Below, piece by piece: positions 12,801 to 27,580 of a stretch of 64,000 nt of DNA. The translations under genes and the position numbers were made by a program. The DNA is taken from NCBI GenBank assembly GCA_013397435.1, contig VZRG01000032.1, positions 1,162,931 to 1,226,930 on the forward strand. The letters are read 5' to 3'. The first letter of the stretch is position 1. Each line of letters begins with the position of its first letter. The notes under the pieces were generated by a model that saw only the letters and a list, made by a program, of their open reading frames with translations, was not told where the DNA came from and searched no databases. Source of the stretch: Erythrocercus mccallii (Eukaryota > Chordata > Aves > Passeriformes > Dicruridae).

Positions 12801-15800
12801 TTGATTTTCTTGCAAAACTATCTATAGTTACTCTAAATCATTTCCATGGCCCAAACAACAAATACAGCATTTCAACAAAACTGTAATAAGACTGTTAGCA
12901 GGATAATAATACAGAATTTTTTAAAAATCAGAAACCTAGCCCAGCTGAGTATGGAAAAAAACCCACACATTTCTCATTACTGTATAAACACTTTCTTATG
13001 TTACATCTTGGTAGCAGTCCTGAGAGATCCACCCAATACAGAATTGTAATCAAAAAGGAGAAGTGAATGTGTGGGCCTGCATTAATCCTTCCCCTTGTTA
13101 AATACTGATGCTAATAATTTACAATTAGTTCTTAGATTAGAAACTTAAGATTTTATTTCATAAAAACCACTGGGAATTAGAAGAACCTGCAGATGGAATT
13201 AATTGGATTTGGAGGAGTAAAAAGAAGGATTCTGTCTATCTTGACAGCTCAAAGCAGTGCCATCATCTCAATGTTATCCACTATAACTGCTATAAAGGTA
13301 CATGTATCTAATCAAGCCAAGCCACAGTAAGAGAAGGCAGGGTAGTTAGAGCCAATGATCTGTTAGTCCTTTATAGTTAGTGTACTTCACCATAGCTGCT
13401 CTTGAGGTTGTTTAGAAAACCCTCACTCCACACAGAGTCTCCTAACATGGAAACAATTCAGAAAGAACCAGGAGCAATATGGTAGTTCAAAAACCTGGTC
13501 AGCAGGTGGTGGGGTGTCCAACACATGCATTGAAAAGAAGTTACTCCCTGCTAACACAGCACATGCTTTCTGCAAGTAGGAAATAATTGAGAGGCACCTG
13601 GAAATGAACAGCAGGAAGGCCAAAAGGTTCCCACTAAGACTAGATAACTTTTATTTGCTACTGCTTTGACTAAAGCACATATACGCATGTACTGAAGTTA
13701 TCTGGACCACTATTCCACCTGAAATCAGGGCAGTAACTACAAGCCACATACTCAGCTGAAATGACAAATAATTTTAACAGGCCAAAAGTCTGGTTTCTTA
13801 ATCAGCTTAAACCATTGCATGAACCTAACACAATGTTACCATTGAAACATAGGATTTATCACCACCTCTGCTTCACCACCCTGCTGTGCAATCTCCATGT
13901 CCCTCTTGTTTCAGCACTGCCATGCTGCCCACAAGCAGCAGTATTAATCCTAAGAAAAGGTAAAAATGATGGAAGCAGAAAAAGGGAGGACAGAACTGAG
14001 GCTTTCAATGGCAATGCAGTCTGAGATCAACTTAAACTCATCACAAAGCAGCACCCAAATGAATGTCAGGATTACAAACAATTTGCTCAATGATTCCAGA
14101 ACAATATACAGCTGAAAATTCCAACTTCCTAGAGCAAAAATTCTTCAAATATGTTTAAGCATAGGAATTTTTATAAACTTAGTAAGATTTATGAAAAACA
14201 AGACAGCTAATGTCTAAATAGTCTAAAGGTACAGATACTGTTAGGGAACTACTGTGAACAGATGGTTGTGGTCTGTGGTGTTTGACATTCACAAATCCTG
14301 ACGTTGCCTGGATAGCCCATTATTATAGCTCAATTTTCTCACAATTACATGAGTAAAAACAGATTCTACATAGTTAAACAATAAGAGACTTTGTTATTTA
14401 CCTTTTAAACAAGAGTAGCAAGAATCAGAAGGCTGCTAGAACAGAGTTTGCTAATGTGAGTTTCCCTCACTCAAATATAAATAACGGGAAAATCAGTCCC
14501 CAGAAAATGTGTGTCTTCTCAGAACAGAGAAATAAAAGAGTGACCAACAAAGACAGCAGAATGAGAATTTCAAATTTTCTGGCATTGTTAAACAGACAAA
14601 AAATGGCTTGTGACTATGAAGAAAGTGTAATTTGACAACTACAAAAATAATGATTAAAAGATGGTATTGAAAGGCTTCACGCAATTTAGCTATCTTTTAT
14701 GTTCTTTTTAGAAGAATTCTAACCATAGTTACTACAAACAAATCATATTCAAGTTTTACTAGCTATGTCTATGAAATAAGAAATCAGTAGTATTAGTCAA
14801 GATCCTCAACGTCAATCTCACTCTAATATTGTACAAAAATGCAACAATTATTCCATATTTGTGTGCTTACAAGTAAAATAAAGTAAGTAAATTGTCCCCT
14901 CTCTCTGCTTTTAAAACAGAAAAAAATCTGTTAGGTTTACACCTTATGTGTCTTATGAGTAAAGTTATTTTCATTCCAAATCTATTAACTTTCTTCACTA
15001 AAGCTGATGACCGCAAAAATTGCTTTTTCATTTCAATAAAAGCAAATTTTTAAAATATAATTTCTGAGCAAACGGAATGTAAATATTTTTATTTCAAGTA
15101 ACACTACCTCACCTTCTCAAGCTGTAATTTTCTTTGACACAAAGCATTATTAGACAGCGTCTTGCCTTAACTGCTGCATCACTAAGTACTCTGGAGAGGT
15201 CTCATTTAATCTTTCCCTCTTCAGAGACATCTGACTTTTCATGAAGTATTTCAACATTCATTGAGTCAGAGATCAACACAGAATGAGTCTATGTTTTAGA
15301 CTTTTACTCGGGAGGTAGGAAAACACAAGAAAGAAAAAACCACACAATGCTTAAGTATGACATCCCAAATGTTCCCTTACTGGTACCTAGACTGCACAAA
15401 CAGTGAAATATGGCAGCTCAGCTTGCTTTGAAAAAGAGATATCTGGGTTCCACAGTCCTTGTCAGGATTGGAAATTGACAGAAGCATAACAATACCACAC
15501 CAACTCTGTCCAGTATCTACTTTCCATGACTATTTTCATTCTCTGACAGATGAAACTTGCACATCTAATTCTTAAGGGTGAAGTAGGGCTGGACCTTTAT
15601 TAAAAATTGCATCAAATCTTTTTCTTATTTAAAATTTTGTGGGCATATCTGTGCAGGGAAAATTGTGAATGCTGAGCCAAATTGAATTCAAGTGTGAGTT
15701 CAAAATGCATTAGTTAAAACATACTAAATCCCCATGTGGACAGTTTCATTCATAAGTAAAGTGGCCTAGTTTAATCTGATTTAATTAATATGTTACAAAT

Positions 15801-18800
15801 TCACTCCCTTGTTAATTAACCTTCACTTTTCTGAGTGGGCCCATACAGCCACTCTGCAAAGGACTGTGGAACACAGGACTTGGGAACTTCTTTCCTGGGT
15901 TAGGCACTGGGTTTTGTACAAGCCAGAACCAGTCCGAGGGGACAGAACTGTGCCTGTGTTCAGAGCATATAGCTGACAACAAGGGAGCTGGAAGTAGGAG
16001 GGTATCAGGAGAGTTTCCAACTCAAAGTAGAAGTCTTAACAAGCCAGGACAAGACTTGAAGGAAGAAATCTGCTGTAGAATAACTGGTGTGAAATGGTGC
16101 TAGACACAGGAACAATTGTTAAGAACATGGAAAGCTATATTACCTGAATGGTCAAGCAAACTAATGTAAACAAGTATTGCTTTTATCTTACTCATGTTTT
16201 ATACAAGATTTCTGTTTATCATGCTCTTTTCTGCAATTTTTTTTTTCTTATTTCTATTTGAATGTGCACAGGACCAAGGAACTAAATTCAGGAACCACAA
16301 CCAAACCAAGAATAACACTGCAATTAAAACTGGAATGTACGTGCTAGTTTTAAGCCACTAAATAATCCTATTTTCTAGTCCTAGGTTTTTAAAAGCACTG
16401 GTACTACCCGTATCAAGCTCATACCTAGCAGATAAAAGGCCACTGAGACAACACGCACACAAAAACTTGTTTCATTTATTATTTACTTATTACTTCACAG
16501 CAGCATCTGTAATACGGCAATATTAGTATCTTAAAAATTATTGCAGAGTGTAAAGACAAGTGAGCTAAACTGGAGCTAAGCGTTAAGATGTTTGGTGGTA
16601 AGAGTAGGATCCTTCTGTCCTCTCTTTGCTCAACCGCAAGCAGCTCCTATCTGCAGTGACACTAATTCACAGCTCTGACGGTTGTCCTATGGCCTGTGTG
16701 AAAGAGTTGGTATTTTCTGTTCCTACTGGGCAGGTATCCAAGCTGTACAGCTACTGTTCACTTGTCACTAATTGATATCCTTGGTAGTCCATTAAGGAAA
16801 CTATGGAATGAATAAGCACCTCTCACTGGTAAAAATATGCTCAGGATATGGTAAAAAGATTGTGGCGCACTGGCAAAAGAGCATGAGAAAAGCTTCACTG
16901 CTACTCGTACTCCATCCATTCAGAAGATAAATAGAGGGCTTCATTCTTCAGATCTGTCACTTTGGCATCTTTCATTGCAATAAATTAGCATTTAAGAAAA
17001 AGCTACAGGAAAATGAATTCTTCTTGCTGGTGACAAAACTCAATTCTCACACATAAACATAACAAAGGACAATCACTTCATAAAATATTCTCTGGAAAAT
17101 AATGTATTATTCATACACTGAATCATGCAAAATTTCTCTGACCTTTTGTGCTTGTCTTTTTCTGGGTGTCATCAACTGTTTTATAACTTTGTTGGATTTT
17201 TCATTCTTTCAAACTCATCCAAATTAAGAAGTGATTTGGTCTTGTATTTTAAATCATTTTAAAACCATTCTACTAGAAATATGAAAGAGAAACAACACTT
17301 TTTTTTTCTCCAGTCTCTCCCAGTGTCTATTCATGCAAGATTTACTAATTGTTAAACAATCCTCCAGTTCACTTTTGGCTTCTTTTGCATAATGTGTTGT
17401 TAAATTACATTTACTTAATGAATAAGCATTTCAGTAGAGATACTTCATTTCCTTTGTAACTGTTTCAAACAAGAAAGACAGCATTCTAATTTACAGCATC
17501 TAACAGTCTCAAAAATTAATGCTCAATGCTAAACAGCTGGAAGCAGTAATACTAAAACTGTGCCAAACATACAGAGATAACTCAAGCATTTAAACTGCAG
17601 CCATTACAGTTTACTCCATGGTGGCACATTCCTAACAGAAAATCATGCCGTCTCACCACCATTATCACTGAATACTCACACAGACATAACATTTGCCCTA
17701 AAAGGAACATGCATAGTTTCCATCAGTTTTGTGCATATTTTTTGTTAATTGTATAATGACAGAATTTTGCATCTTTTTCCATGGGAAAATGCAGCAGCCA
17801 GTCTGGCCCATGCCTCTAGTCACTATGCCAAGGCTGTAACATTATCTCATGCCTGAGAAACCTTGTACTCCTCTGACATCAGTTGAAAATGAGAGTAGCT
17901 GGAAAATGGTCAAATGCAGCTTAGTGAAATAACACCCTTGCAATTTCTCATTGATACCCACAGCTGGTATCAAGCCATGAATTGTTGCAGTCACCATAAA
18001 TCACAGCCATGCAGCAAGAGACATTTAACGTAAGCTTTCCAACAATATAGCTGATTACAATTACACACAGAAAAATTTCTAAAGATTGACAGAAATAAGT
18101 TCTGAGTGTAGCAGACAAAAAGCTGTGAGATTTCAAAGTCATAAGCATTCAAAGTGAATTTAAGAAAAGAACCACGTCGTCTATTTTTACAAGGGAAAAA
18201 AATGAAACAAAAGGAACTCAGTTTTTGTTGCAATAAGAGTGGCTTAGAAACTTTTGCAAATGCTCTGTCCCTACTGAAATAATACACCCTATTGTCCCAG
18301 CTGCTGAGTACCCAGCAGTAAAGCAACACACAGCAGGAGCAACAGCTTTTCAGCTTTTCTCATTGCAGGCAGCTATAGATATACCCAGATTTTCTAAACC
18401 TTTACTATTCAAGGCAGGTCAGCAATTGCCAAGACCTTCCAAGAATTTCCACTGCACATATACAGTGTCTAACCTTACAACACAAACATCACGTTCAAAA
18501 ATGGAGTTAACTGTACTCTAGTCTGCATCTCTTCACTTGGTTTTCTCCCTAGGCTGTAGTAGCTTTAATCTAGGACTAAGAAGAAAGAAAGAAAACAGTA
18601 TTGCATGTTTAAAGTCAACTCAAAATCACTTTCAGAATAAGAACACTAAAAACCAAGCATAGAATCTTCCAACACAGCAGAGAGTCATCTAGAGTTGATA
18701 TGGAAAAAATTCGTTTCTACCATCTTTAACAAAAGCTGATGTTACCTTGGAGGACAATACAAAACTGCAAATCACAAGACTTATAATGTCTTAGCTTATT

Positions 18801-21800
18801 TGAGTCACTGCTGGAAAATCCTGACTACCTAGTGGCAATTTCCCTCTGGGTGTGCACTTTTTTCCATGTATTATGAAGATAAGTAAGTAGGCCCTACATT
18901 TTACAGAGTCTTACACACAGAATGAATTCTGTGGGACTTTATCTTACTAAATCTGTTTTCCACCATTCCATAGCTATGTTCTGAAGTACTGGCACAGTAT
19001 TTCAATTCTTCCACGATGGACAGCTCAGTGAGCCACAGAAACAATAAAAATCTACATGTACTTGTACAGGGACATCTGAAGCTCCAGCTCAGCCCTTGTT
19101 TGAGCATGACGTGGTGAAAGAACAGATCAGGCATACCCTGTGTAGGACTGTGAATATAATACTACTACAGAGTGTGGGAGGCAAGCTATTTCACTGCAAG
19201 GCAAATCTTACAGTGGAAATTTCCATTCCCTGCACACTTGAAAGATAAACTTGGATCTTATACATGAAAAGTATTCAAAACTGGAAAACAAATGCAGCTT
19301 GTGTACCTGTACAGAATAGAAACTAAAGTTAAATCAATACCTTGATTTTGCCTTAGGAATTAGTCAACCCCTCCATAATTCTCCAATGTACACATTTTAG
19401 AGCCACAACACACACAGAACACTGGCTAGGTAAAAACACATATAATGTGTGTTTGAAAAAACCATGTATGTCTAAACAGCTTACTGCAGATCAAAACAAC
19501 TGTTCTCACATGTTGCAGCCTGACTCCACATCTGCCTGATTTTTCACCTGTTTTTCCCCTTGCCACTATTTCAAACCCATCTCTAGCTTAATCTATCTTG
19601 ACCTCTGATACACACATCTTGCTTCTGCATGTTTCATTGCCTCCAGAAAATGATGACCCCCCCCATTTTCATCAACTCCATTAACTTCAAGCTTCATGAA
19701 CCAGTTGAACTTTGTGATCCTCCTCAGGCTCTATTCTAACCTTTCTTGATGTCCTCAGTCTAGAAGTAGCCTTCCCCTAGAATCTCTGCTCTAGTCTCCC
19801 CAGACACTGAGCAGATACTCTACTTTTCAGTAGGAATTACTGTTTGAAACAAATGCAAGCATTTAATAATATTACTCTGCTTATAATCTCATGTCCATGC
19901 CTGGTGAGAGGCATTCAAACAGAAGTTCTTGTGAAGCTCTTCCTTTCTTGATACAGTCTGGAAGTCAAATACTATTTCCTTTATCACACAAGCACATCTC
20001 AGAGTTAAACAGGAGTTTATGTGATTTATGAAAATTCAAAGCTTGAGGAGGGCATTGGATGAGAACATACTGTTTGCTGCTATTAACAGCAAATTGGACA
20101 GAAAACTGTATTTAATTAAAAATTTCTAAACAACAAAACAAGCTTAAAATCCATAGACCTTATTTCCAAGGTGCATACTCCAGGAGTTATTCTATTAGAT
20201 TAAGAAAATGATAATTAAATACTTAAAAAAAAGAATCTATCAAATGCTAAAACAAAATCTCAAAATGTACTAAATCTGCTAAATCCTCATCACCATCTTC
20301 TATTATAGAACACCCACAGTATGCTAGTACTGCGCAAGAAAAACTCCATCTTTGATACAGTTGTTTATAAACTATATAGACAACACAAGAAGCAGTAATG
20401 AAGGTCAAAGCAGTTGGAAGATAGAATAAAGCAGGAATGTTGTAGTCAAGGCTAGGAGCTAGCTTTTGCTTACTCTCTGTATTTTCTGACTCGTTTTACT
20501 TCTTAAAGTAAACCTTAATGAAGATGCAACAGAAAAAAACAGAATTAAAGGCCTTTTGAAACTGTGTTCACAAAGGAGGGATTTGAATGAGGATGGAATC
20601 AAGACTATAAAGACAAGGGTGGAATTGGAGGGAATGTAAAAGAATTAATAGTTATATACCATCCAGTAGGTAAAGTCAAAAACAGAGACAAAATAGGGCA
20701 GCTCCTGGTCACATTTAGAGAGATTGGAGAGAGGCAAGAGATGGGGAAATGGACATGCAATAAAAGGTGCCAAACAAACGATCAAAGCCAAGACAACAGT
20801 TTCAAAAGAAATAGAGACAAGGGGAACACTACTGAAGATGCAAGGAGAGAAATGCAGTAGGAAATTGCAGTAGGAAAGCTGAGGGAGAAAGAAGAGGTAC
20901 GGAAGTTACACACCACTGTTCTGCTTACACAGAACAGAAGATGAAGACAGTGAGCCTCAAGGAAATGCAGAAGTACAAGAGCCAGGGGAAAAGAGGTGGA
21001 CAAGTTTGGCCATGTTTACATTTTGTTAGCAGAATGCTATTGGAAAAGTCTAAGATAAGGACAGAAGGTCATGCATTAAACCCTTATATATTCCCGTCAC
21101 ATACAGTCCCAAAACAAAACTACGCTACCCAGGGATGTTACCAAGTTAGACTAGAAGAGGCCTGATGGAATTCTCTTTCCCCACATCATAAATAAAAAGC
21201 ATGTAAGGCACTAGAAGATGCCACAAAAGCTGGCAAAGCCCATGCCCAAACCTGGGGCGGGGAGAAGAAAAACAGAGGCAGAAGGGGTCGGGGGGGGGAG
21301 AGAAGGAAAACAAATTTTGTGAAGCCTGAAAAAGAAAAGAATTTTCCATAAATATGACTAATGATTTTCATGTCATCAAAAATACCCAGGTGCCTCAAAT
21401 ATAAAAGGTCTCTTATGACGTGGCTAGGTAAAACCTGTTGTTATAAAGTTTAAAGTGCAACTTCCAGGGAATAAAGGAGACCCAAGAAGAGCCTGTCAGA
21501 GAATTAGCAATAAGGTCAAGGATAAGAGAGTAGACAGAATTTTCAAGTAGCACAGAAGCATAAGAGAGAAGGACAGGGCAACTGCAGCTGCTAAGGAAAC
21601 TACAAAGAAAAAGGCAATGTTGCCAACTCTCCCTCGAATCAAAAAAATTCCAATAATAAATGAAATTCTTAACTTGTCTGTGTCTATACAGAAAAGGGAT
21701 ACAGACTAATTCATTGCTATCTTAAACGAAGAGAAATAACTCTGTGAAGTTAAGAGCATAAAAACTTGCACAGAACTTGCCCATTTTTTCTAATTCTCTT

Positions 21801-22255
21801 CTAATAAGGGCTACTAAGTCATTTTACTGACAGCATAGATACTGCATAATTGTATTTAACTTTTTCTAAATTCATTCTGAAAAGAAGTGAACAAAAGAAA
21901 AAAATACAGAAATTCTATCATCGCTGTTGCACCATCTTATTTCAGTATCATTTCACCTTAGTAATATTTTATTGCCAAACAATCATCCTGAAGATGAAGA
22001 CCTCACTCTTCTAGTGGCTTCAGTTCTGAATATCTGCTGTATATTTTAATCACATCCTCTCCTGCATCCTGTAGTTTTCCTTCTCCAATTTTACTCTCTT
22101 ATTTTTCCTTGGATCCTTGCTCACTCAAAGCCTTGACACTCTTCCTTTATTTCTCATTCCTCCTCCGCAGTTTCTTTGCTTTCGTTCTGCCTGCTGCCCT
22201 CTTTTTCAGCTATCTGTACACTGTAAGAAATATTTAAATAGAAAATCTCACTTTG
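9852..22255. other. Intronic AT-rich DNA, no gene recognised
   Basis: No coding segment, RNA gene or recognisable transposon is seen. Homopolymer runs of A or T up to about 10 bases are scattered. The part from about 20550 to 21650 is unusually purine-rich on the plus strand and is listed separately. Confidence 0.65.
20550..21650 (+). other. Purine-rich (strand-asymmetric) intronic stretch
   Basis: For roughly 1.1 kb the plus strand is dominated by A and G (many GAGA, GGAAA and AAGAAG words), with a GGGG-rich core near 21255-21300. The NEBL-sense strand is correspondingly pyrimidine-rich. There is no ORF with family motifs and no LINE signature. It may be an old decayed element or simply skewed intronic DNA. 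Confidence 0.4.
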
Positions 22256-22345
22256 AAAACTCGTCTCCCCTGGCAGCCTCCCCGGGCTGGGGCGGCCGCT
22301 GGCGCTGAGGCGCGTTGCTAAGCAGCTCTTTAGCACCCTGTTTGA
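22256..22345. promoter_or_regulatory. Isolated CpG-rich spot in intron 2 with an X-box-like motif
   Basis: Within AT-rich intron, about 60 bases around 22261-22320 contain seven CpGs, a GCGGCCGC octamer and CCCCGGGCTGGGGCGG. At 22314-22326 is GTTGCTAAGCAGC, close to the RFX X-box arrangement of GTTGC and GCAAC half-sites around a three-base spacer, with one mismatch in the second half. This could be a small regulatory element or minor promoter in the NEBL intron. No transcript structure is visible. Confidence 0.35.
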
Positions 22346-25300
22346 GGGACTGGGACTCAGTTCTGCTCTGGCAGTGCCCTGGTTTGCAGGCAACAAGGGG
22401 CCTGAATACCTCCTCACAGGAAGATCAAAGTCCTGCTCCTTCCTGGAGGCGTGTGGGAGGACAGAGGCAAGAACATATTGTATTTTTTAAAATAAAAACA
22501 TAAATAGGCTCTCCTAGCAATGCCCCTTTTACAGTATTCTCATCTCCAGAAGATGAATAATATTTTTCAGCTAAAGAACTTCAAGAAAAAATTTTTGAAT
22601 GTCAGAGAGAAATATCTTTAAAACCAAAACTAACAACTACTCACAACCAGCTGACTGAACTAGGCAGCCTCTCTGCTGCTTTCCAGCTGCATCTGACCTT
22701 CTCCCAGGTCTGTTTAAACCCAAGCAAGGAGGCCCCATGTATTTTGGACACTTGGTGCAACGCTGATACTCTGCCTGCTGGGTAAAGCGACACAATTCAC
22801 TATCAGCCTAAGTACACTCAGAACTGCTGGACATGCACAGGTAAACAACAGGGCACAGTCCTGCTACAAGATCTACAGTGTGGTAGCATCAGATGATGCT
22901 ACTCTCATTATCCCATCCAGACACAATTTCGAGGTCCTCTGTGAGTTCTTCTCAAACCTCAAGTGTAACTGATCACCTGGCTATCAAAACCTATATAATC
23001 TAAGAGCCATACCCCGTACTTCTTTTGAAACTGACTTGATGGCTTGTTGTAATAATAACTGTGAATACCAGGTACCAACCTGGTACCAACCCCAAAATAG
23101 CAGATATCAATTTTAGGAAAGAGACAGGAAGATGAACAATGATATGGCAGCGCCTTACCAGTGAGTAGCATATCCTACTCACTCACTTCATCTACCTGGC
23201 CCAGATCATATTCAGTGCCCCAGGTGTCACTATTTTCCTTTGGATTCAGGTGGGTGAGATGGGAATGTTCAAGTCCTGAGGTGGACAAGCAGAAACTGCT
23301 GGTCTGGGAAGCCATCACGGCAGGATGCACACCTCTGGATTTCAAGCAGCTCAACCCCTCAGACTAGACAACAACAATGGATGGATCTCACACCTGGCAG
23401 CCTCTGCACACCAAATCACTAGAACATACACCACAGAGAATTACTGAACTTATTCTCTAACATAAAGAAAGAGACAGGCAAAATACCTAATGCCAAGGTT
23501 TCTTTCAAGTACAAACCTACAGTATAAGATCATAGGTGAAGCCAAAAGGAAGGTCTGATATACCTGTTTCTGTTTTGCCCCAAGACTGGCTAACCAGTCA
23601 GCTGATGGCTGACCACACACGGAGAAGACTTGACAGCATCTCTTACTTTGTCACTAAATTAAATGGAAAGAGGTGCTATGTTTAACGGAAGAGGAAAAAA
23701 AACATTTTAAATTATATCTAAGATATTTTCAGTGGAGAAAATTCAAAGAGAATTAAGAAGATGAGTAAGTTTTCATGACAGTTGCAGGAGTTTATTTGAT
23801 TTAGTGAAGATTTGCTAAGGGAAGTCTTGCTGACAATAAATAATCTTTCCTTGACTTTTGAACAGTTATCTGCAAGATACAGGATTGGTTTATCACATAA
23901 GGAAGAGCATCAGAGAGGATGTGCACATTTGTCCTGTGTATGAGGCAAAAGAGAGTAAAGATGTAAATACGTGTAATACACTGGCATTGTATGTTATCAC
24001 ATTAATACTTAATACCCATATATGCATGTAAACTGATCTACAAAGTGAATCCAGAAGTTGCTTGACTGACATCAAAATTTTTTCATACTCTTACAAATCT
24101 AAGTGCACTCTTGTACACTTTGTTGATCAACCTATGCTCCTCATCACAAAACAGAGACAAGCTGTGCAAGTTACAAGGCTGGAAGAGGCTGAACTGAATA
24201 CTGAAGGTATTATAACTGCTGTTATATTTGCAGTCATGAAAGTTTAAAGAATTAAAAAATATTTGCTCACTTCATTTCCCAAGTTTTCATGCATGCTTTG
24301 CTGAATTTGGGTATCCAGGAATGCAGGCAGAGTTCTCTTCCTCAGAAACAGAGGCTCTGCTAAAAGTATCTTGACATTTCATCTTACAGACAGTCTGATC
24401 CCTAATTACTCAGTATATGAAGTGAATTGTAAGTCTCATCAGAAGGCTGTTGAAACATTTAATCCTGCCAGCATTTTGGGCTGTTTCTCTCAGGGAATTT
24501 GGGGACATGTCTGGGGTGATTTAACATTTTTCAGCACTAAACAGGAAGCTGATACAGGGCCTAATACATCCTTTAATTTCAGGTGCTTTTACTGTGCCTT
24601 TTACAAATCATGCAATTGTGCAGCAAAGCTGCCCTCGCAATGTTCCAATAGTTCTTCAGTGAATGTACATTTTACACAGAAAATACAGGTGTCTAATAAC
24701 TGAAGCAATGCTTCATGCTACATTGCAATAAACCTATACGCATTCAAAAGTATACCCTTTTTTAATATGGAATAGCATCCTACCACATAATTTCAAAACA
24801 TGTTTGTAACAAATAGAATACAAATTAGTTCTTATGTAGAGCTTCGCATGAGTACAGCAAATCAGTCTCCTCATTTAACAGAATAAAAAAGCACTCAGGT
24901 GTAAAGAAACAAATTGTTCTGTGATCCAGCAGACCAAGAAAACCAGCACAGAAATTATGTCTCCTCAGATCCTAACAGTTGTCTAGCCACTGGACAGGAC
25001 CACTACCTCGGGCAGCCGTGGCTCTTCCTAATGCACTCTGACTCCACCATGACCACAGCCTGCTGCCCTACTGGCACCACTCACTAGAGAGGATTTTCAA
25101 GCAGCTTCTGGCATCAGCTGCATCATGAAATCAAATTAATATAACAGAAGCATTCACCTAATCAGCTCCCTACAGACAGTAAACAACTTGTTCTTCTTTA
25201 GAGATGCCTGTTTGAGCCACCTGATGCATATTCCTCCTTTAAGATACCTTCTCAGAAGTTTTCAGTGTCACATTTCCCATTAGCTCCTTTTTGTCTATAC

Positions 25301-27510
25301 AAGAGTTGGGAAGAGAATCTCTGGAACTGGTAAGAGAAGACAGGCTAAATGCAAGTGAGTATAATACATAATGCTGTTCTTAAAATGTAAATGTCACTGT
25401 GAAAAAAGACAAACTAGGAAGAATCTGTGGAAAGCAGAACGAATTATAAGAGTTTCTTGAAGTATTAAAAAGGACTAGAGGAATTTAGGGGTTTTTCAGT
25501 CTGAAAACAAAGTCTGATGTGAGCTATGGGAATAGCATTACAATATATATAAAACATTACAAAAAAGCAGAGGCAGCAATTGCTCTCAACACCCACTAGG
25601 AAAGAAGTAAAATATTCAAGATAAAGCTACAGAAAATAAGATGACTTTCAGAAAAAATAAGAATTTTAAGGACATAACACAACAAGGACTCTAAGCAAAC
25701 TAAACTTTAAAAACAGATCAGAAAAACATATAGTCAGCATAATTTAGGTAAACACAGTCCCACTGCAGTGCAAGATGGGCTAAAATGATACAAAGTTGAT
25801 TTCCAGTCTTTAGCTCTTCCATGCACTACACTGAGACAAATGCATGCATTAGCTATATATTTATAAGAAGACACACAGAAAAATGGGAATAATTGCATTG
25901 ATTTGTCACTTAATTTTTATTAGTGCCTTCATTAATATTAATTTATTTTCACTTAGGGTAGAAAAAAATTACACTTCTCTACCACTAGATATTATTACCT
26001 TATTTCCTTCCTGTGTGTGCCGAGTACAGCTTCTTACGACAGACCTGCACTGGGGACATACCTGGGCACTCGTGCCAGAGAGCTGAAATAGCCCCAGGCA
26101 CTTTGCTAGGTACATGACTTCCTTGTGTGCCAATTGCTATAGTACTTTGTGTCCTACCTAGCCTGCTCCTATGAGCCAGTTAAAGCAAGGACAAGTCTTT
26201 GGTGTCCTTTTGCTTATAACAAATAACATAAAGATGCTTGTGAAACCAGTAAGTCCCATTTCCACAGAATTTCCCTTACCCAGCTCACCCCTAACTTTCC
26301 AACTCTCACACCCTGGGCTTTTCATCCCCCACCACCATTTTGAGCCCATCCAGCAGTGCATTAGAAAAGGACTCAAGGCCACAGGAATAGGGCTTGCTCA
26401 CCCTCATCACTACCTAAGGGAACACCCAAACATGAAGGGTACCTTATACTTTTAAACAGAGAGGACTTTATCATCAATAAAGAAACTTGGGGGTAAGGAT
26501 GTGCTCTCTTCTGGTTTTATACATTACTATATTAACTGACAAAATGAAAATTAACACTAAATGCTAGTCAGACCAATATGATATTCACTATCTAACCAGA
26601 TTCACTATTTTTCCATGTATTTTATTTACAAAGAACATTAATATAGAGCTGACATATTTCCACCAGATATACTTGCTGATCAAAAATCTTATCAATATTC
26701 CAAGTAAACATAATTAACATATATGTCCACAAATTCTTATTTTTCATTATACTGGAACTGTTTTATGAAAAAAGAAAATGTTAGTTTATGTACAGTCTGA
26801 AGTATACATCTTATATAAGGTATTATAAAGACAGAACAAGAAGCATATTCATAACTTCCCTTTCACTTCACAGATAATGTCAGAATAATATTTATGAGAA
26901 CGTGGGTTCATTTATAACTGGGCCAGAAATTTAATATTAAATGTCCATCTTATGCAAAATTTTGCTCCACAACTAAATGAAAAGGGAAAGAATCCCCCAA
27001 AAAAGAACAAGTAACAATAAATCAAATGGAATATTTTCCCATTAATTAAAATAACTGACTACATAACAGTTTAAGTATTAAATGCTTAAGAAACAATCTT
27101 TTAAAATAAGGTACTTTATCTTCTTTCAAAGAAAACACTTCCGTGGGTTCTCTCACTGTGACAGACTATAGATTACTGTGCTCACCAGCCTCAAGGTTTT
27201 TTCAGAAGTTTGTTAATCAACAGCTTGGTGAGTTGTTAATCAAACTTTGGCGAGTGACAACAAAAATAGACAATAGCCATACATGGGCCAACTGTGAACT
27301 TCTTTTTCTCTGTGAAATACAGTTTCATGTTGTTAGTAATAAACCCATAATATCAACCACCAAACTAAACAGAACACGCTGTGATAGTGTCTCTTCCTTA
27401 GTAAAATACTTTATTCATATTGAAGACAAGTTGTACTGATGTAGAAGGAAATCTAAAGGTAATGCAGAAGGACTTGCATTTCTAAGATATCAGTAAAGGT
27501 TTTTTCCTAC

Positions 27511-27580
27511 CTATCAAACATAATAAAATCCAAACTATCAAACATAATAAAATAAAAACATAATAGAATAAAAACATAAG
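27511..27580. repeat. Short AT-rich tandem duplication
   Basis: The 19-mer CTATCAAACATAATAAAAT occurs exactly at 27511-27529 and 27535-27553 (24-base period). It is followed by two copies of an AATAAAAACATAA-type unit. It is a local tandem array with several AATAAA words on the plus strand, which is antisense to NEBL. Confidence 0.85.

Noticed and set aside
17150..17180. Minus-strand VDDTQK resembling nebulin-linker text (VADTPE)
   Set aside because: Surrounding residues do not align with any LASP2 exon, and there are no splice sites.
24371..24703. 110-codon plus-strand ORF with clustered Cys
   Set aside because: The cysteines follow no zinc-finger spacing and there is no family similarity that I can see.
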